Assembly: GCA_937870755.1 (NCBI GenBank)
Contig: CALMZV010000117.1
Span: 1-33,676 of the forward strand
DNA from: an uncultured Methylocystaceae bacterium
GTDB lineage: Bacteria > Pseudomonadota > Alphaproteobacteria > Rhizobiales > Beijerinckiaceae
DNA: 33,676 nt
Direction of reading: 5' to 3'
The stretch's first letter is position 1. Each line of letters starts with the position of its first letter. Positions 15,539 to 27,300 of this stretch are shown piece after piece. Position numbers and translations under genes: made by a program. Under the pieces are notes generated by a model. It worked only from the letters and a program-made list of their open reading frames with translations. It was not told the origin of the DNA and did not search any database.

Positions 15539-16975
15539 TCAGAGACCGGCGAGGAAATTCGTCGGGTCGACCGGCGAGGAGCCCTTGCGCAGCTCGAAAT
15601 GCACCTGCGGCGTCGAGACGTTGCCGGTCTGGCCGGCCTTGGCGATCGTCTGGCCACGCTTGACCTGATCGCCGCGTTTCACGTCCAGCGATCCGTTGTG
15701 GGCGTAGGCCGACACAAAGCCGTTGGGATGGCGGATGAGCACCAGATTGCCGTAGCCCTTCAGTTCGCTGCCGGCGTAGGCGACCACGCCGCTCTCGGCC
15801 GCCTTCACCGCCGTGCCTTCCGGCACCGCGATGTTGATGCCGTCGTTGCCGCCCGCCTTGAAGCCCTGGATGATGCGGCCGCGCGCCGGCCAGCGGAACT
15901 CCGGATTGGCGCTGTCGCTCTTGCTCTCGCTTCTCGCTTCTGTCGGCGGCAGGCTCGCGGTCGGCGTGGAATCCACTTCGGGCTTCCGTGTCTCGGCGAC
16001 CTTCGTCTCGACGACCTGTTTCGTGTCGGCGACCTTCCTGGGCTCGGGTTTGGCCGGCGCTTCAGCGGCGACCTTCTTGGTTTCCTTCGGCTCCTGCCGC
16101 TTGGCTTCGGCCGCGCGCTGGCGCTCCTTGGCGGCATCCGCCTTCGCCTGTTTGTCGGCTTCCGCCTTCGCAAGCTTCGCCTTGTCGGCTTCCGCCTTCG
16201 CGGCCTTGGCCTTTTCGGCCTCGGCCTTCACATCCTTCTTCGCTTCCCGCGCAAGCTCCTTCGTCGGCCTGGCAGGATCGGCTTTGGCGGCCTTTTCGGC
16301 CTTCTCGCTTTTTTTCTCGCTCCTGGCGGCCTTCTCGCCGCCGGCCGGTTCCGGCCCCTTCACGAAGCGCAGGTTTTCCTTTTTCGCCGCAGGCTTCTCC
16401 TCTGCGCGCGCGACAGGTTTCGGCTCGACCTTCCTGGCCTCGGCGCCTTTTGCCTCGGCGACTTTGGGCTCGGACGCCTTGCCCGCGCCGGGGCGGTAGA
16501 CCGGAACCACGATGCGCGAACCCGGCTGCACCTCGGCGGCGCTCGCAAGGCCGTTGGTTTTCAACAGCGCATCCGTCGGCACGCCGTAACGGGTGGACAG
16601 CATGGAAGCCGTTTCGCCCTGCCCCACCACGATGCTGGCGCCGCCTTCGGCCGTCCAGTTGCCGGAAGTCGCGCCGGAAAGGCGCGCGGGCGCCACCGGC
16701 TGGGGGGCGACCGGCTGGGACGCGGGCGCGGAGGACGGCGCCGCCAGAGGTCGCGATTCGATGCGCGTGGAGGTCGCGGGCGCGGCCGGGCGCTCCTTGA
16801 TCGCGCCCGTCGGCGAAGGGTCGTAGGTCGCTTTCGCGCTCGGACCGAATGGATTGGAAAATGGATCGGCAAGGCGGGTGGAATCCGCGCAACCGGCCAA
16901 GAGCGCCGCGGCGCCGGCCGCAAGCATCAGACGAAAACCCAACCGGGAGCCACGAAGGCGTTCGCTCGCACGCAT
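15539..16975 (-). CDS. nlpD: NlpD/DipM-type lipoprotein: LysM plus degenerate LytM (M23) domain
   Basis: NlpD-type proteins bind peptidoglycan and activate amidases during division. The 478-residue form starts with a lipoprotein signal ending LLAGC (C29). A LysM domain spans about 113-160, and a Lys/Ala/Glu-rich linker runs 170-345 with imperfect AKAEADKAK repeats, TolA-like. A LytM domain fills 360-470. The zinc site is broken: the H-x-G-x-D site reads N377-D-G-I-N381 and HxH reads Q457-V-H459. As in E. coli NlpD, it should therefore be a non-hydrolytic activator. Context agrees: surE-pcm-nlpD is a classic order. An in-frame ATG at 17011 would add 12 residues; neither start has a strong ribosome site. 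I prefer 16975 because it brings the basic region close to the lipobox. Confidence 0.9.
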   Translation of the reverse strand: MRASERLRGSRLGFRLMLAAGAAALLAGCADSTRLADPFSNPFGPSAKATYDPSPTGAIKERPAAPATSTRIESRPLAAPSSAPASQPVAPQPVAPARLSGATSGNWTAEGGASIVVGQGETASMLSTRYGVPTDALLKTNGLASAAEVQPGSRIVVPVYRPGAGKASEPKVAEAKGAEARKVEPKPVARAEEKPAAKKENLRFVKGPEPAGGEKAARSEKKSEKAEKAAKADPARPTKELAREAKKDVKAEAEKAKAAKAEADKAKLAKAEADKQAKADAAKERQRAAEAKRQEPKETKKVAAEAPAKPEPRKVADTKQVVETKVAETRKPEVDSTPTASLPPTEARSESKSDSANPEFRWPARGRIIQGFKAGGNDGINIAVPEGTAVKAAESGVVAYAGSELKGYGNLVLIRHPNGFVSAYAHNGSLDVKRGDQVKRGQTIAKAGQTGNVSTPQVHFELRKGSSPVDPTNFLAGL

Positions 16976-17110
16976 CACACAACCCACTGCACGCCACTTT
17001 GTCGCCGTCATCTAATCGCGCGTGGGTTAAAGGAGCGTTTAAGATGAATCGAAGTTCACAAAACTCCCGACAAAATTAATCTTAAGGCGTCGTTCATATT
17101 CACCATGCGC

Positions 17111-17731
17111 TCACAGCGCGGCCGCCACCCCCGCGAGCGGCCGGCCGAGCCGGCACGGCTGCAACCGCTGCACCACCCCGGGCGACACGATGGCGATGCG
17201 CTCCCCTTCCCGCCCGTCGAGTCCGCAGACGATTCGACCGCCGGGCTTCAGCGCGACAAACAGACGTTCCGGCGGCGCGGGCAGCGCCGCATGCACGACG
17301 ATGCGATCGAACTGGCCGTAACGTTCGGGCGCCGCGAATCCGTCGGCCACGACGATCTCGGCGTTCGTCACGCCGAGCCGCGCCAGACGCGCGCGCGCCT
17401 CGACCGCAAGCGAACGAAAGCGCTCGAACGACACCACTTCGCGCGCGAGCCGCGCGAGAATGGCGAGCGCATAACCGGCGCCCGCGCCGATCTCCATCAC
17501 CCGATGGTCCGGCGCGAGATCAAGCGCCGTCAGCATGGACGCGATCACGCCGGGAGCGTGCATCGTCTGGCCGCACGCGATCGGCAGCGGGCAATTGCGA
17601 TTGGCGAGATCGCGCAGGCGGAACGGGGTGAACAATTCGCGCGGCACGGTCTCGATCGCGCGCAGGACGTCGACATTGGACAGGCCCGCGCGCCGCAGTT
17701 CCAGAACCAGCGCGCCGCGCGCGTCGTGCAT
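17111..17731 (-). CDS. pcm: protein-L-isoaspartate O-methyltransferase family protein
   Basis: Pcm methylates isoaspartyl residues in aged proteins with S-adenosylmethionine, starting repair. The 206-residue product has the N-terminal VLRAIETVPRELFTPF (22-37), SAM motif I VMEIGAGAGYALAILA (78-93), and FDRIVVHAALPAPPERLF (141-158) with LKPGGRIVCGL (161-171). One oddity: the usual GQT(I/V)S reads GQTMH (54-58), so His replaces the Ser normally near the active site. The ATG at 17731 starts 32 bases after the surE stop; a GTG at 17755 would add eight residues. It lies between surE and nlpD as in many proteobacteria. Family membership is firm; activity is less certain given the substitution. Confidence 0.88.
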   Translation of the reverse strand: MHDARGALVLELRRAGLSNVDVLRAIETVPRELFTPFRLRDLANRNCPLPIACGQTMHAPGVIASMLTALDLAPDHRVMEIGAGAGYALAILARLAREVVSFERFRSLAVEARARLARLGVTNAEIVVADGFAAPERYGQFDRIVVHAALPAPPERLFVALKPGGRIVCGLDGREGERIAIVSPGVVQRLQPCRLGRPLAGVAAAL

Positions 17732-17760
17732 GGCGGGATCGCGCGCGCCGTTCACGCCGC

Positions 17761-18525
17761 TCAATCGAACAATGCGGCGAGCCGTGTCATCGTCGGCTCG
17801 TCGGTGAGGTCGAGACGCAGCGGCGTCACGGAAATGCGGTTCTGCGCGAGCGCCAGCAGGTCCGTGCCCGCGCCCGGCGTATAGGCGCCGCGCTGGAAGG
17901 CGATCCAGTAATAGGGATTGCCGCGCGCGTCGATCCGCGCGTCGAGCCCGATGAGTTCGGCCGAACGCGCGCCCTGCGCGGTGATGGCGACGCCCATCAC
18001 CTCGTCGGGCGGGCAATCGGGAAAATTCACGTTGAGCAGCGTGCCGGCCGGAACGCCCGCCGCCACCAGCTTCTTCAGCAGCGCGGGCGCATGCGTCTCG
18101 GCCGTCGCCCAGTGCGGCGCGGTGCGCGCGGTGACGATGCCGTAGCCCTGCGAGAGCGCGATCGAGGGAATGCCGAGGATCGTGCCTTCCATCGCGCCGG
18201 CGATGGTGCCGGAATAGGTCACGTCCTCCGCGCAGTTCTGCCCGCGGTTGACGCCCGACAGAACAAGGTCGGGCTTGCGGTCCTTCAATATCTTGCGCAC
18301 GCCCATGATGACGCAGTCGGTCGGCGTGCCGCGCACCGCGAACCGCCGCTCGGAGATCGGACGCAGGCGCAACGGGTCCGACAGCGACAGCGAATGGGCG
18401 ACGCCGGATTGGTCAGTCTCCGGCGCGACGGTCCACACATCGTCGGTCAAACGGCGCGCGATGCGCTCCAGAACTTCCAGCCCCGGCGCGTGCACGCCAT
18501 CGTCGTTGGTGATGAGAATGCGCAT
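17761..18525 (-). CDS. surE: 5'/3'-nucleotidase SurE
   Basis: SurE is a metal-dependent phosphatase acting on nucleoside 5'- and 3'-monophosphates and short polyphosphate, linked to stationary-phase survival. The 254-residue protein starts [15 protein letters not shown]. The metal ligands D8, D9, S40 (TDQSG) and N93 (SGVNRGQN) sit in the expected places, and [11 protein letters not shown] follows. Length is typical. It starts eight bases after the serS stop, so it is read from the tat-serS transcript, and it precedes pcm. No irregularity seen. Confidence 0.97.
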   Translation of the reverse strand: MRILITNDDGVHAPGLEVLERIARRLTDDVWTVAPETDQSGVAHSLSLSDPLRLRPISERRFAVRGTPTDCVIMGVRKILKDRKPDLVLSGVNRGQNCAEDVTYSGTIAGAMEGTILGIPSIALSQGYGIVTARTAPHWATAETHAPALLKKLVAAGVPAGTLLNVNFPDCPPDEVMGVAITAQGARSAELIGLDARIDARGNPYYWIAFQRGAYTPGAGTDLLALAQNRISVTPLRLDLTDEPTMTRLAALFD

Positions 18526-18533
18526 AGACCTGT

Positions 18534-20012
<1,479 letters not shown>

Positions 20013-20807
20013 TCAGGTTGCGGCGGCGTCTTCGCCCGTGTCGTCGCGCTCCGCGGCCCGTCTCTTCTCGATCATGCCGACCGAAATGATGGACGCCTCG
20101 TAGAGCAGCACGCCGGGGATCGCAAGCGCGAGCTGGCTGAAAACGTCCGGCGGCGTGAGCACCGCCGCCACCACGAACACGATGACGATCGCATAGCGGC
20201 GATTGCGGCGCAGGAAGTCGGAATCGACGATGCCCACGCGCCCGAGCAGCGTGAGGACCACTGGCAACTGAAACACGACGCCAAAGGCGAAGATCAGCGT
20301 CATGATCAGCGACAGATATTCCGACACGCGCGGCAGGAGTTCGATCTGCGCGCGGCCCGGCGTGTTGGCCTGCTGCATGCCGATGAAGAAATGCAGCAAA
20401 TTCGGCATCACCAGAAAATAGACGAGCAGCGCGCCGGCGGCGAAGAACACGGGCGTCGCAAGGAGATAGGGCCGGAAGGCGGCCCGCTCGTTGTGATAGA
20501 GGCCCGGCGCGACGAAGGCGTAGATCTGCGAGAACACGATGGGGCACGACAGAAAGGCGGCGGCGAACATGCCGACCTTGATCTGCGTGAAGAAGAACTC
20601 CTGCGGCGCGGTATAGATGAGCCGCGCCTCCGGCCCCGCGACATGCTGATAGGGCAGCACGAGGATGTTGTAGATGTCCTTGGCGAAATAGAAGCAGACG
20701 AGGAACATCACGACAAAGGCGATCAGCGAGCGGATCAGCCGCTGGCGCAGTTCGATCAGATGATCGATGAGCGGGGCGCGCGAGGCGTCGATATCGGCCT
20801 GCGTCAT
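20013..20807 (-). CDS. tatC: Sec-independent translocase subunit TatC
   Basis: TatC is the six-helix inner-membrane receptor for twin-arginine signal peptides. The 264-residue product has the diagnostic N-terminal HLIELRQRLIRSLIAF (15-30), the periplasmic EFFFTQIKVGMFAAAF, and FALVFGVVFQLPVVL-like helix-4 sequence (FAFGVVFQLPVVLTLLG). YFLVMPNLL and a charged C-terminal tail (KRRAAERDDTGEDAA) complete it. Its start codon overlaps the tatB stop by four bases, so the two are translationally coupled. A likely client in the window is the exported cupin at 1072. Confidence 0.97.
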   Translation of the reverse strand: MTQADIDASRAPLIDHLIELRQRLIRSLIAFVVMFLVCFYFAKDIYNILVLPYQHVAGPEARLIYTAPQEFFFTQIKVGMFAAAFLSCPIVFSQIYAFVAPGLYHNERAAFRPYLLATPVFFAAGALLVYFLVMPNLLHFFIGMQQANTPGRAQIELLPRVSEYLSLIMTLIFAFGVVFQLPVVLTLLGRVGIVDSDFLRRNRRYAIVIVFVVAAVLTPPDVFSQLALAIPGVLLYEASIISVGMIEKRRAAERDDTGEDAAAT

Positions 20808-21532
20808 GGCGATCTTCCCGACCCGTCTTCGGATCTATGCGCCAGCCGGCCCGGCAGGCGTCGCGCGCGGCCGCTGCGGGCGGCGCGCGCGGCGCGGGCG
20901 CGGGCGGCGGCCGTGGCGCCGGGCGCCGTGGACATCGTCGCGTCCTCGTCGTCCCCGTCATCCTCGTCGCGCGCGTCGGCTTGCGGGTTCGGCGGCGCGG
21001 GGCGCGGCGGAGCGCCGATCATCGGCGTGCGCATGTCGTCGAACCCGTCGATGGCGGGCGGCGCGGTCATGTTCCTGAGGTCGGCCATCAGATCGATCGC
21101 GCCGGCGTGCGCGGGCGCGGGCTGCGGCGCCTCGACGGCGCCGGGGCCGGTTCCGCTCGCCGCGATCGTCTCCTCGACCGCGGCCGGGGTTTCGACCTTC
21201 TCCAGACCTTCGAGCGCAGGCGCCGCGGGCGTCTCGGCCGCGGGCGGGTTCAGCGCGCCTTCCATCTGCGCCTTCAGATCGCGCACGGGATTGAAATCGC
21301 CGACGCTCTTTTTCGTCGAATCGGCGATGTCCAGGATTTCCTTCTTGAGCTGTTCCTGATCGGCCTCGCGCATGGCGTCCATGAACTGGCCCTGAAACTC
21401 GGCCGCCATGCGGCGCAGCTTGCCGACCGCCGCGCCCAGCTGACGCAGCACGCGCGGCAAATCCTTCGGGCCGATGACGATCAGCGCGACGATGGCCACG
21501 AGAATGAGTTTTCCGGCGTCGAATTCGAACAT
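20804..21532 (-). CDS. tatB: Sec-independent translocase subunit TatB
   Basis: TatB forms the receptor complex with TatC. The 242-residue protein has a short membrane helix (6-20), the Gly-Pro hinge GPKDLPRVLRQLG (21-33) and a long amphipathic helix to about residue 75. The remaining C-terminal part is a low-complexity Ala/Pro/Glu tail, with an acidic DEDDGDDEDA patch and an Arg/Ala/Gly-rich end. The tail is long for TatB and will be poorly conserved. It overlaps tatC by four bases; tatA is 92 bp upstream. Confidence 0.95.
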   Translation of the reverse strand: MFEFDAGKLILVAIVALIVIGPKDLPRVLRQLGAAVGKLRRMAAEFQGQFMDAMREADQEQLKKEILDIADSTKKSVGDFNPVRDLKAQMEGALNPPAAETPAAPALEGLEKVETPAAVEETIAASGTGPGAVEAPQPAPAHAGAIDLMADLRNMTAPPAIDGFDDMRTPMIGAPPRPAPPNPQADARDEDDGDDEDATMSTAPGATAAARARAARAARSGRARRLPGRLAHRSEDGSGRSP

Positions 21533-21624
21533 GAAGCCCTGACGGTCGCCCCGCGTCGTCGCGGTCGGGGCGCGATTTTGTCACGACGCCGGCGCAGGCG
21601 CCCCTCTTGCGTGGCGCGGCCGGT

Positions 21625-21870
21625 TCAGACCTTGCGGACGTCGGCCGACTTGTCGACGGTCGCGCCCGGCTGATGGTCGATGTGCTTCATCGGCTCGGCC
21701 GGGCCGGCGTTCTTGGCCACCTCGTCCTCGGGCTCCTGAAGGCCCTTCTTGAAGCTCTTGATGCCCTTGGCGACGTCGCCCATGATATCGGAAATCTTGC
21801 CCTTGCCGCCGAACAGCACGAGCACGATCACGCCCACGACCAGCCAATGCCAGATCGAAAAACTACCCAT
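21625..21870 (-). CDS. tatA: Sec-independent translocase subunit TatA
   Basis: TatA oligomers form the Tat passage. The 81-residue protein has a membrane helix (about 5-20), the hinge [11 protein letters not shown] (20-30) and the amphipathic [16 protein letters not shown] (31-46), then a charged tail. FGGKG rather than Gly-Pro at the hinge separates TatA from TatB. GGAG lies 9 bases before the ATG. It is the first gene of tatA-tatB-tatC-serS-surE-pcm-nlpD; TTGTTT about 70 bases upstream may be a -35, but its -10 is poor. Confidence 0.95.
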   Translation of the reverse strand: MGSFSIWHWLVVGVIVLVLFGGKGKISDIMGDVAKGIKSFKKGLQEPEDEVAKNAGPAEPMKHIDHQPGATVDKSADVRKV

Positions 21871-21952
21871 TGCACGACTCCAGATGCGTGCGGCCCATGT
21901 GGCTGCGAATTGGTCGGAACCTAAGGCGAGCGGGTAGCAAAAACAAGGCGAG

Positions 21953-22291
21953 TCACCGCCTGGCGTAGCGCGGCTCGATGCGCTCGACGCCGCCGTCGAC
22001 GGCCCGCACGAGGCAATAGCCCGAGGGGCGCGGCCCCCATGCGGGAATGTCGGCGCGCTCCAGGCACACCGGCCATTGCTCCAGGCATTGCGACTGGGTG
22101 GAAAAGCTCTGGCCGCTGCGGCGGGCGAGGCTATCGGCGCCTTCCATCGCGCGGGCGCAGAAGGCGGCGTCGAAGGCCGCCACGCAGGTCGCCCGGTCGG
22201 CGACCACCGTCCCGCCGGGGCAATCCGGCCTGAAGGCGAGATAGCCCATGAGCGTCGCCACGGCGGCGATGAAGACGAAGACGAAGCGCAT
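21953..22291 (-). CDS. DUF1190-like exported or membrane-anchored small protein
   Basis: A 112-residue protein. [20 protein letters not shown] (1-20) is a signal peptide or anchor. The rest has the spaced-cysteine pattern CPGG...[15 protein letters not shown]...[12 protein letters not shown], reminiscent of DUF1190 (YgiB-like) lipoproteins, though it lacks the lipobox and Gly/Ser-rich tail. I chose the ATG at 22291, which has AAAGG nine bases upstream; an upstream GTG at 22315 would add eight residues. It lies 82 bp before tatA on the same strand, so it may or may not be part of that operon. Family assignment is tentative. Confidence 0.6.
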   Translation of the reverse strand: MRFVFVFIAAVATLMGYLAFRPDCPGGTVVADRATCVAAFDAAFCARAMEGADSLARRSGQSFSTQSQCLEQWPVCLERADIPAWGPRPSGYCLVRAVDGGVERIEPRYARR

Positions 22292-22428
22292 CGCGCCTTT
22301 CGTTACAGAGCGCACGGCGGCGGTAAAGCTTTATTCAAGTTAACAGGCGAACGACCGGGCGTCGCAGCGTCCCTTCTTGGCCTTTGGTAAGGATCGGCGG
22401 GTCAGATGGTTTCGCAAGGACCATCTTT

Positions 22429-23199
22429 ATGCGCGGCATTTTTTCGATTTCCCTTCTGGCGGCGGCGCTCTCGCTTTCGGCGCAACCCGCGCGCGCGGGC
22501 GAGAAACCCGACGAGCGGGTGATCGACGGCGCCATCGGCGCGGTGGCCGGAATGGTGGTCGGCGGCCCCATCGGGCTCCTGGCCGGCGCCGCGCTCGGAT
22601 ACGCCATCGGACCGGAATTGACCGGCGGGCAGCTGCTGGCCGACCAGTCGCACCGGAAGGAAGGCGCCAAACGCCGCATCAAGCGGCCGAAGGCCCGTTA
22701 CGCGCAGGCTGTCCAGCCGGCCTATTATCCGCAGCCCTACCCGCCGCAGCCCTACGCCGCGCCGTATCACCCGCAGGCCTATCCCGCGCCCTACCCGCCG
22801 CAGGCATACGCGCCGGTCCAGGTCATGGCGCCCTATCCGCCGCCGGCCTATCCGCCCTATCCGCCGCAGCCATACCCGCAGCCCTACGCGCACCCATACC
22901 CGCACCCTTACCCGCAGCCCTATCCGCAGCCCTACGCGCAGCCATATCCGCCGCAGGCCTATCCGGCCCCGCAGCTCCATGCGCAGCCGCAGCCGCAGCA
23001 GAGCTACATGGCGCCGGCCCCGCAGCCGATGCCGCACCCCGTCCACGCGCCGGTCAATTCCAACCCGCGCCACAACCCGCCGGTGCCGCCGCCGGCCGTC
23101 GTGGCCGGAACGGGCGCGCACGGCGCAGGCTACGGCGCCGCGCCCTGGGCGGTCGCCCCCCTGGTGGCGCCCGTGCCGTCGCCGACGCCCCGGCCGTAA
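22429..23199 (+). CDS. exported Pro/Tyr-rich repeat protein with glycine-zipper segment
   Basis: A 256-residue protein. MRGIFSISLLAAALSLSAQPARA (1-23) is a signal peptide. A Gly/Ala zipper helix (GAIGAVAGMVVGGPIGLLAG, about 34-53) could insert in or pack against a membrane. From about 97 to 195 the protein is an irregular array of YPPQPY, YPQPY and YPHPY units rich in Pro, Tyr and Gln, followed by a Pro/Ala-rich tail. Such PYP arrays are low-complexity and usually extended; no binding function can be assigned. AAGGA lies nine bases upstream of the ATG. The repeat is prone to expansion and contraction, so length may vary between strains. Confidence 0.75.
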   Translation: MRGIFSISLLAAALSLSAQPARAGEKPDERVIDGAIGAVAGMVVGGPIGLLAGAALGYAIGPELTGGQLLADQSHRKEGAKRRIKRPKARYAQAVQPAYYPQPYPPQPYAAPYHPQAYPAPYPPQAYAPVQVMAPYPPPAYPPYPPQPYPQPYAHPYPHPYPQPYPQPYAQPYPPQAYPAPQLHAQPQPQQSYMAPAPQPMPHPVHAPVNSNPRHNPPVPPPAVVAGTGAHGAGYGAAPWAVAPLVAPVPSPTPRP

Positions 23200-23249
23200 C
23201 ACAACCATCACAATCAAGGCTTAGGTCGGGCCGGTCTGGAGATCGCCCG

Positions 23250-23651
23250 ATGAGAAACGCTTTCGCCGCGCGCGCCGACGAGTTGTCCGCGCTTCACCAC
23301 GCCGTGATGAACGTGCGCGCGCAGGTCGCCGCAGGCGCGCAGGCCACGCTCGACGCCTGGAAGCCGCTGGCCGACGTCCCGCTCGGCGCCAACGCGCGCA
23401 ATCTCGCCGAATACCTGTCCTTGCGGCGCATCGACATGAGCGCGCTGCAGGCGCGACTCGCCCGCTTCGGCCTGTCGAGCCTCGGACGCAGCGAAGCCCA
23501 TGTGATGGGCTCGCTCGACGCGGTCACGGAGACGCTCGCGCAATTGTGCGGCCGGCCCGAGCCGCTGCAACCGCCGCTTCACGGCGTCGATCTTCTCGAA
23601 GCGGCGACGGACCGGCTTTTCGGCCCCCGGACGGGCCGCGCACGCGCGTGA
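23250..23651 (+). pseudogene. N-terminal domain fragment of a pyruvate-kinase-like protein (split gene, part 1)
   Basis: A 133-residue reading frame. SLRRIDMSALQARLARFGLSSLGRSE resembles the extra N-terminal helical domain that I remember in some bacterial pyruvate-kinase-like proteins of about 500 residues. Its frame ends at TGA (23649-23651), which overlaps the ATG of the next frame (TGATG). At the run of five C at 23624-23628 one extra base would join ...DRLFG to PPDGPRTRVMATLPSEA, exactly what the intact family looks like. A one-base deletion, real or a sequencing error, is therefore the simplest explanation. Natural translational coupling of two proteins remains possible. Start ATG at 23250 follows a GGTCTGGAGAT ribosome site. 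Confidence 0.7.
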
Positions 23652-24736
23652 TGGCCACGCTGCCGAGCGAGGCGGCGTCCGATCCCGAACTCGCGCGCGC
23701 GTTGATGGAGGCCGGCATGGACTGCGCCCGCATCAATTGCGCCCACGACGACGCGGCCGCCTGGCGCGCGATGGCCGCCCACGTGCGCCGCGCGGCGGAG
23801 GAGACCGGGCGCGCGTGCCGCATTCTGATGGACGTCGCCGGACCGAAGTGCCGGATCGAGGCCGTGCGGGCGCCCGGCAAGCCACGCGTGCGGCGCGGCG
23901 ACCGGTTCGCGCTCGTCGCGGACGGGGCGGCCGACGGGAGCGACGCCAGGGAAATTTCCGTGGCGATCTCGTTTCCGGAATTTCTCGCCGACCTGCAGCC
24001 GGGCGCGCCGGTCTGGATCGACGACGGCAAGATCGGCGCGCGCGTGGTCGCCTGCAACCAGGGACGCGTGCGCCTCGAAGTCGTCAGCGCGCGCGAGAAA
24101 GGCGTCGTGCTCAAACTCGAGAAAGGCGTGAATTTCCCGACCGTCGAGAATAGGCTGCCGCCGCTGACGGAGAAGGATCTGGCCGATCTGGACGTCGTCG
24201 CCGATCTCGCCGATCTCGTCGGCTTCTCGTTCGTGCAGCGTGTGGAGGACATCGTCCGGATGGCCGACGAACTCGGACGGCGGCGCGGCGCCCGACCGCC
24301 GCAGGGGCTGGTGCTGAAGATCGAGACGGCGCTGGCGGTGGAAAACCTGCCGCTGCTGATCGTTGCGGCAGCGGCCCGCCATCCGGTCGCCGTCATGATC
24401 GCGCGCGGCGATCTGGCGGTGGAAGTCGGCTTCGCGCGGCTCGCAGAAATTCAGGAGGAAATCATGTGGCTGTGCGAAGCCGCGCGCGCGCCCGTCATCT
24501 GGGCGACGCAGGTGCTGGAGAAACTGGTGAAGGAAGGCACGCCCGCGCGCGGCGAGACAACGGATGTCGCCATGTCGCAGCGCGCGGAATGCGTCATGCT
24601 GAACAAGGGGCCGTTTCTGGTCGACGGCGTGGCCTTCGCCGCCGACGTGCTGACGCGCATGGACCGGCACACCCTCAAGAAGACGCCGCGTTTCGGCGCG
24701 CTCGAAAGCTGGAAGGACCTCGTGGCGGCGCCTTGA
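23651..24736 (+). CDS. pyruvate-kinase-like protein, catalytic barrel without C-terminal domain (split gene, part 2)
   Basis: A 361-residue product. The barrel and B domain of pyruvate kinase are visible: GMDCARINCAHDD, LMDVAGPKCRIEAV, KGVNFPTVENRLPPLTEKD, FSFVQRVEDI, LKIETALAVENLP with the catalytic-type Lys, MIARGDLAVEVGF and WATQVLEKLV. The usual C-terminal regulatory domain is missing; the protein ends about 60 residues after ETTDVAMSQRAECVMLNKG. Starting at the ATG at 23651 cuts into the first barrel strand (RTRVMATLPSEA), which argues that the true protein begins in the upstream frame. Whether it makes pyruvate and ATP is uncertain; SH in the normal RLNFSHG is AH here. A separate canonical pyruvate kinase may exist elsewhere. 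Confidence 0.85.
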   Translation: MATLPSEAASDPELARALMEAGMDCARINCAHDDAAAWRAMAAHVRRAAEETGRACRILMDVAGPKCRIEAVRAPGKPRVRRGDRFALVADGAADGSDAREISVAISFPEFLADLQPGAPVWIDDGKIGARVVACNQGRVRLEVVSAREKGVVLKLEKGVNFPTVENRLPPLTEKDLADLDVVADLADLVGFSFVQRVEDIVRMADELGRRRGARPPQGLVLKIETALAVENLPLLIVAAAARHPVAVMIARGDLAVEVGFARLAEIQEEIMWLCEAARAPVIWATQVLEKLVKEGTPARGETTDVAMSQRAECVMLNKGPFLVDGVAFAADVLTRMDRHTLKKTPRFGALESWKDLVAAP

Positions 24737-24748
24737 GCCGCGCGCGCC

Positions 24749-26888
<2,140 letters not shown>

Positions 26889-27300
26889 GGACGAGTCCGA
26901 ATTTGAAATGCGCGCGCCGCGGGCGCATTCGTCGCCGCGGATGTAACCCCCAAAGGCGGCCCGCGCAAGGGAGTGTCCGGATGCGGCGCCCAGGCGCGCG
27001 CGGCTCTCCCGATGTTTCAACGGTCGCCGACGACGCCCTATACGCTGATCCGGCAAACCAGCGGACACAATTACTTCGCCACAGTCGGCGGATGCGGCGG
27101 GGCCGGGATTGCCCTACGGGCGCCGCCTGACGCGGCTGTCGACCCTGCGCGCCGGGTTATCCCCTGCGCGGGACGGATGGTTTTGTCAGACTCTACAAGC
27201 ATTTGCTGATGAACAGCACAATACGTTAGTAAACAAATTGCTAATTCTTGAGCACATGGCATACTAGACCCGTCCGGTCAGTAGCGCATGGGGGCGTGTC
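26889..27300. other. 412-bp intergenic region between divergent secG and the coiled-coil gene
   Basis: No gene is supported. The half next to the coiled-coil gene (27175-27300) is visibly AT-rich against the GC-rich background. TTGCTA (27238-27243) and ATACTA (27261-27266) with 17 bases between are a weak plus-strand promoter pair 35 bases before the ATG. Another pair, TTTCAA (27015-27020) and CTATAC (27038-27043), also 17 bases apart, could start a longer leader or a small transcript. Neither is strong. No tRNA, riboswitch or terminator structure was seen. Confidence 0.5.

Noticed and set aside
15209-15657. Minus-strand open frames over the hairpin repeats, with recurring RRAKETQ-type peptides
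   Set aside because: The repeat period is 41 bases, so the peptide changes frame with each unit; the repeats and palindromes explain the open frames, and no ribosome site or family match was seen.
23619-23630. Programmed minus-one frameshift at the pyruvate-kinase-like junction
   Set aside because: The required slip direction fits, but there is no X-XXY-YYZ slippery heptamer in the correct frame and no evident downstream stimulatory structure; kept only as a minor option in the finding.
27071-27262. A 63-codon minus-strand frame in the secG upstream region
   Set aside because: No ribosome site, no family resemblance and unusual composition; it probably arises by chance.
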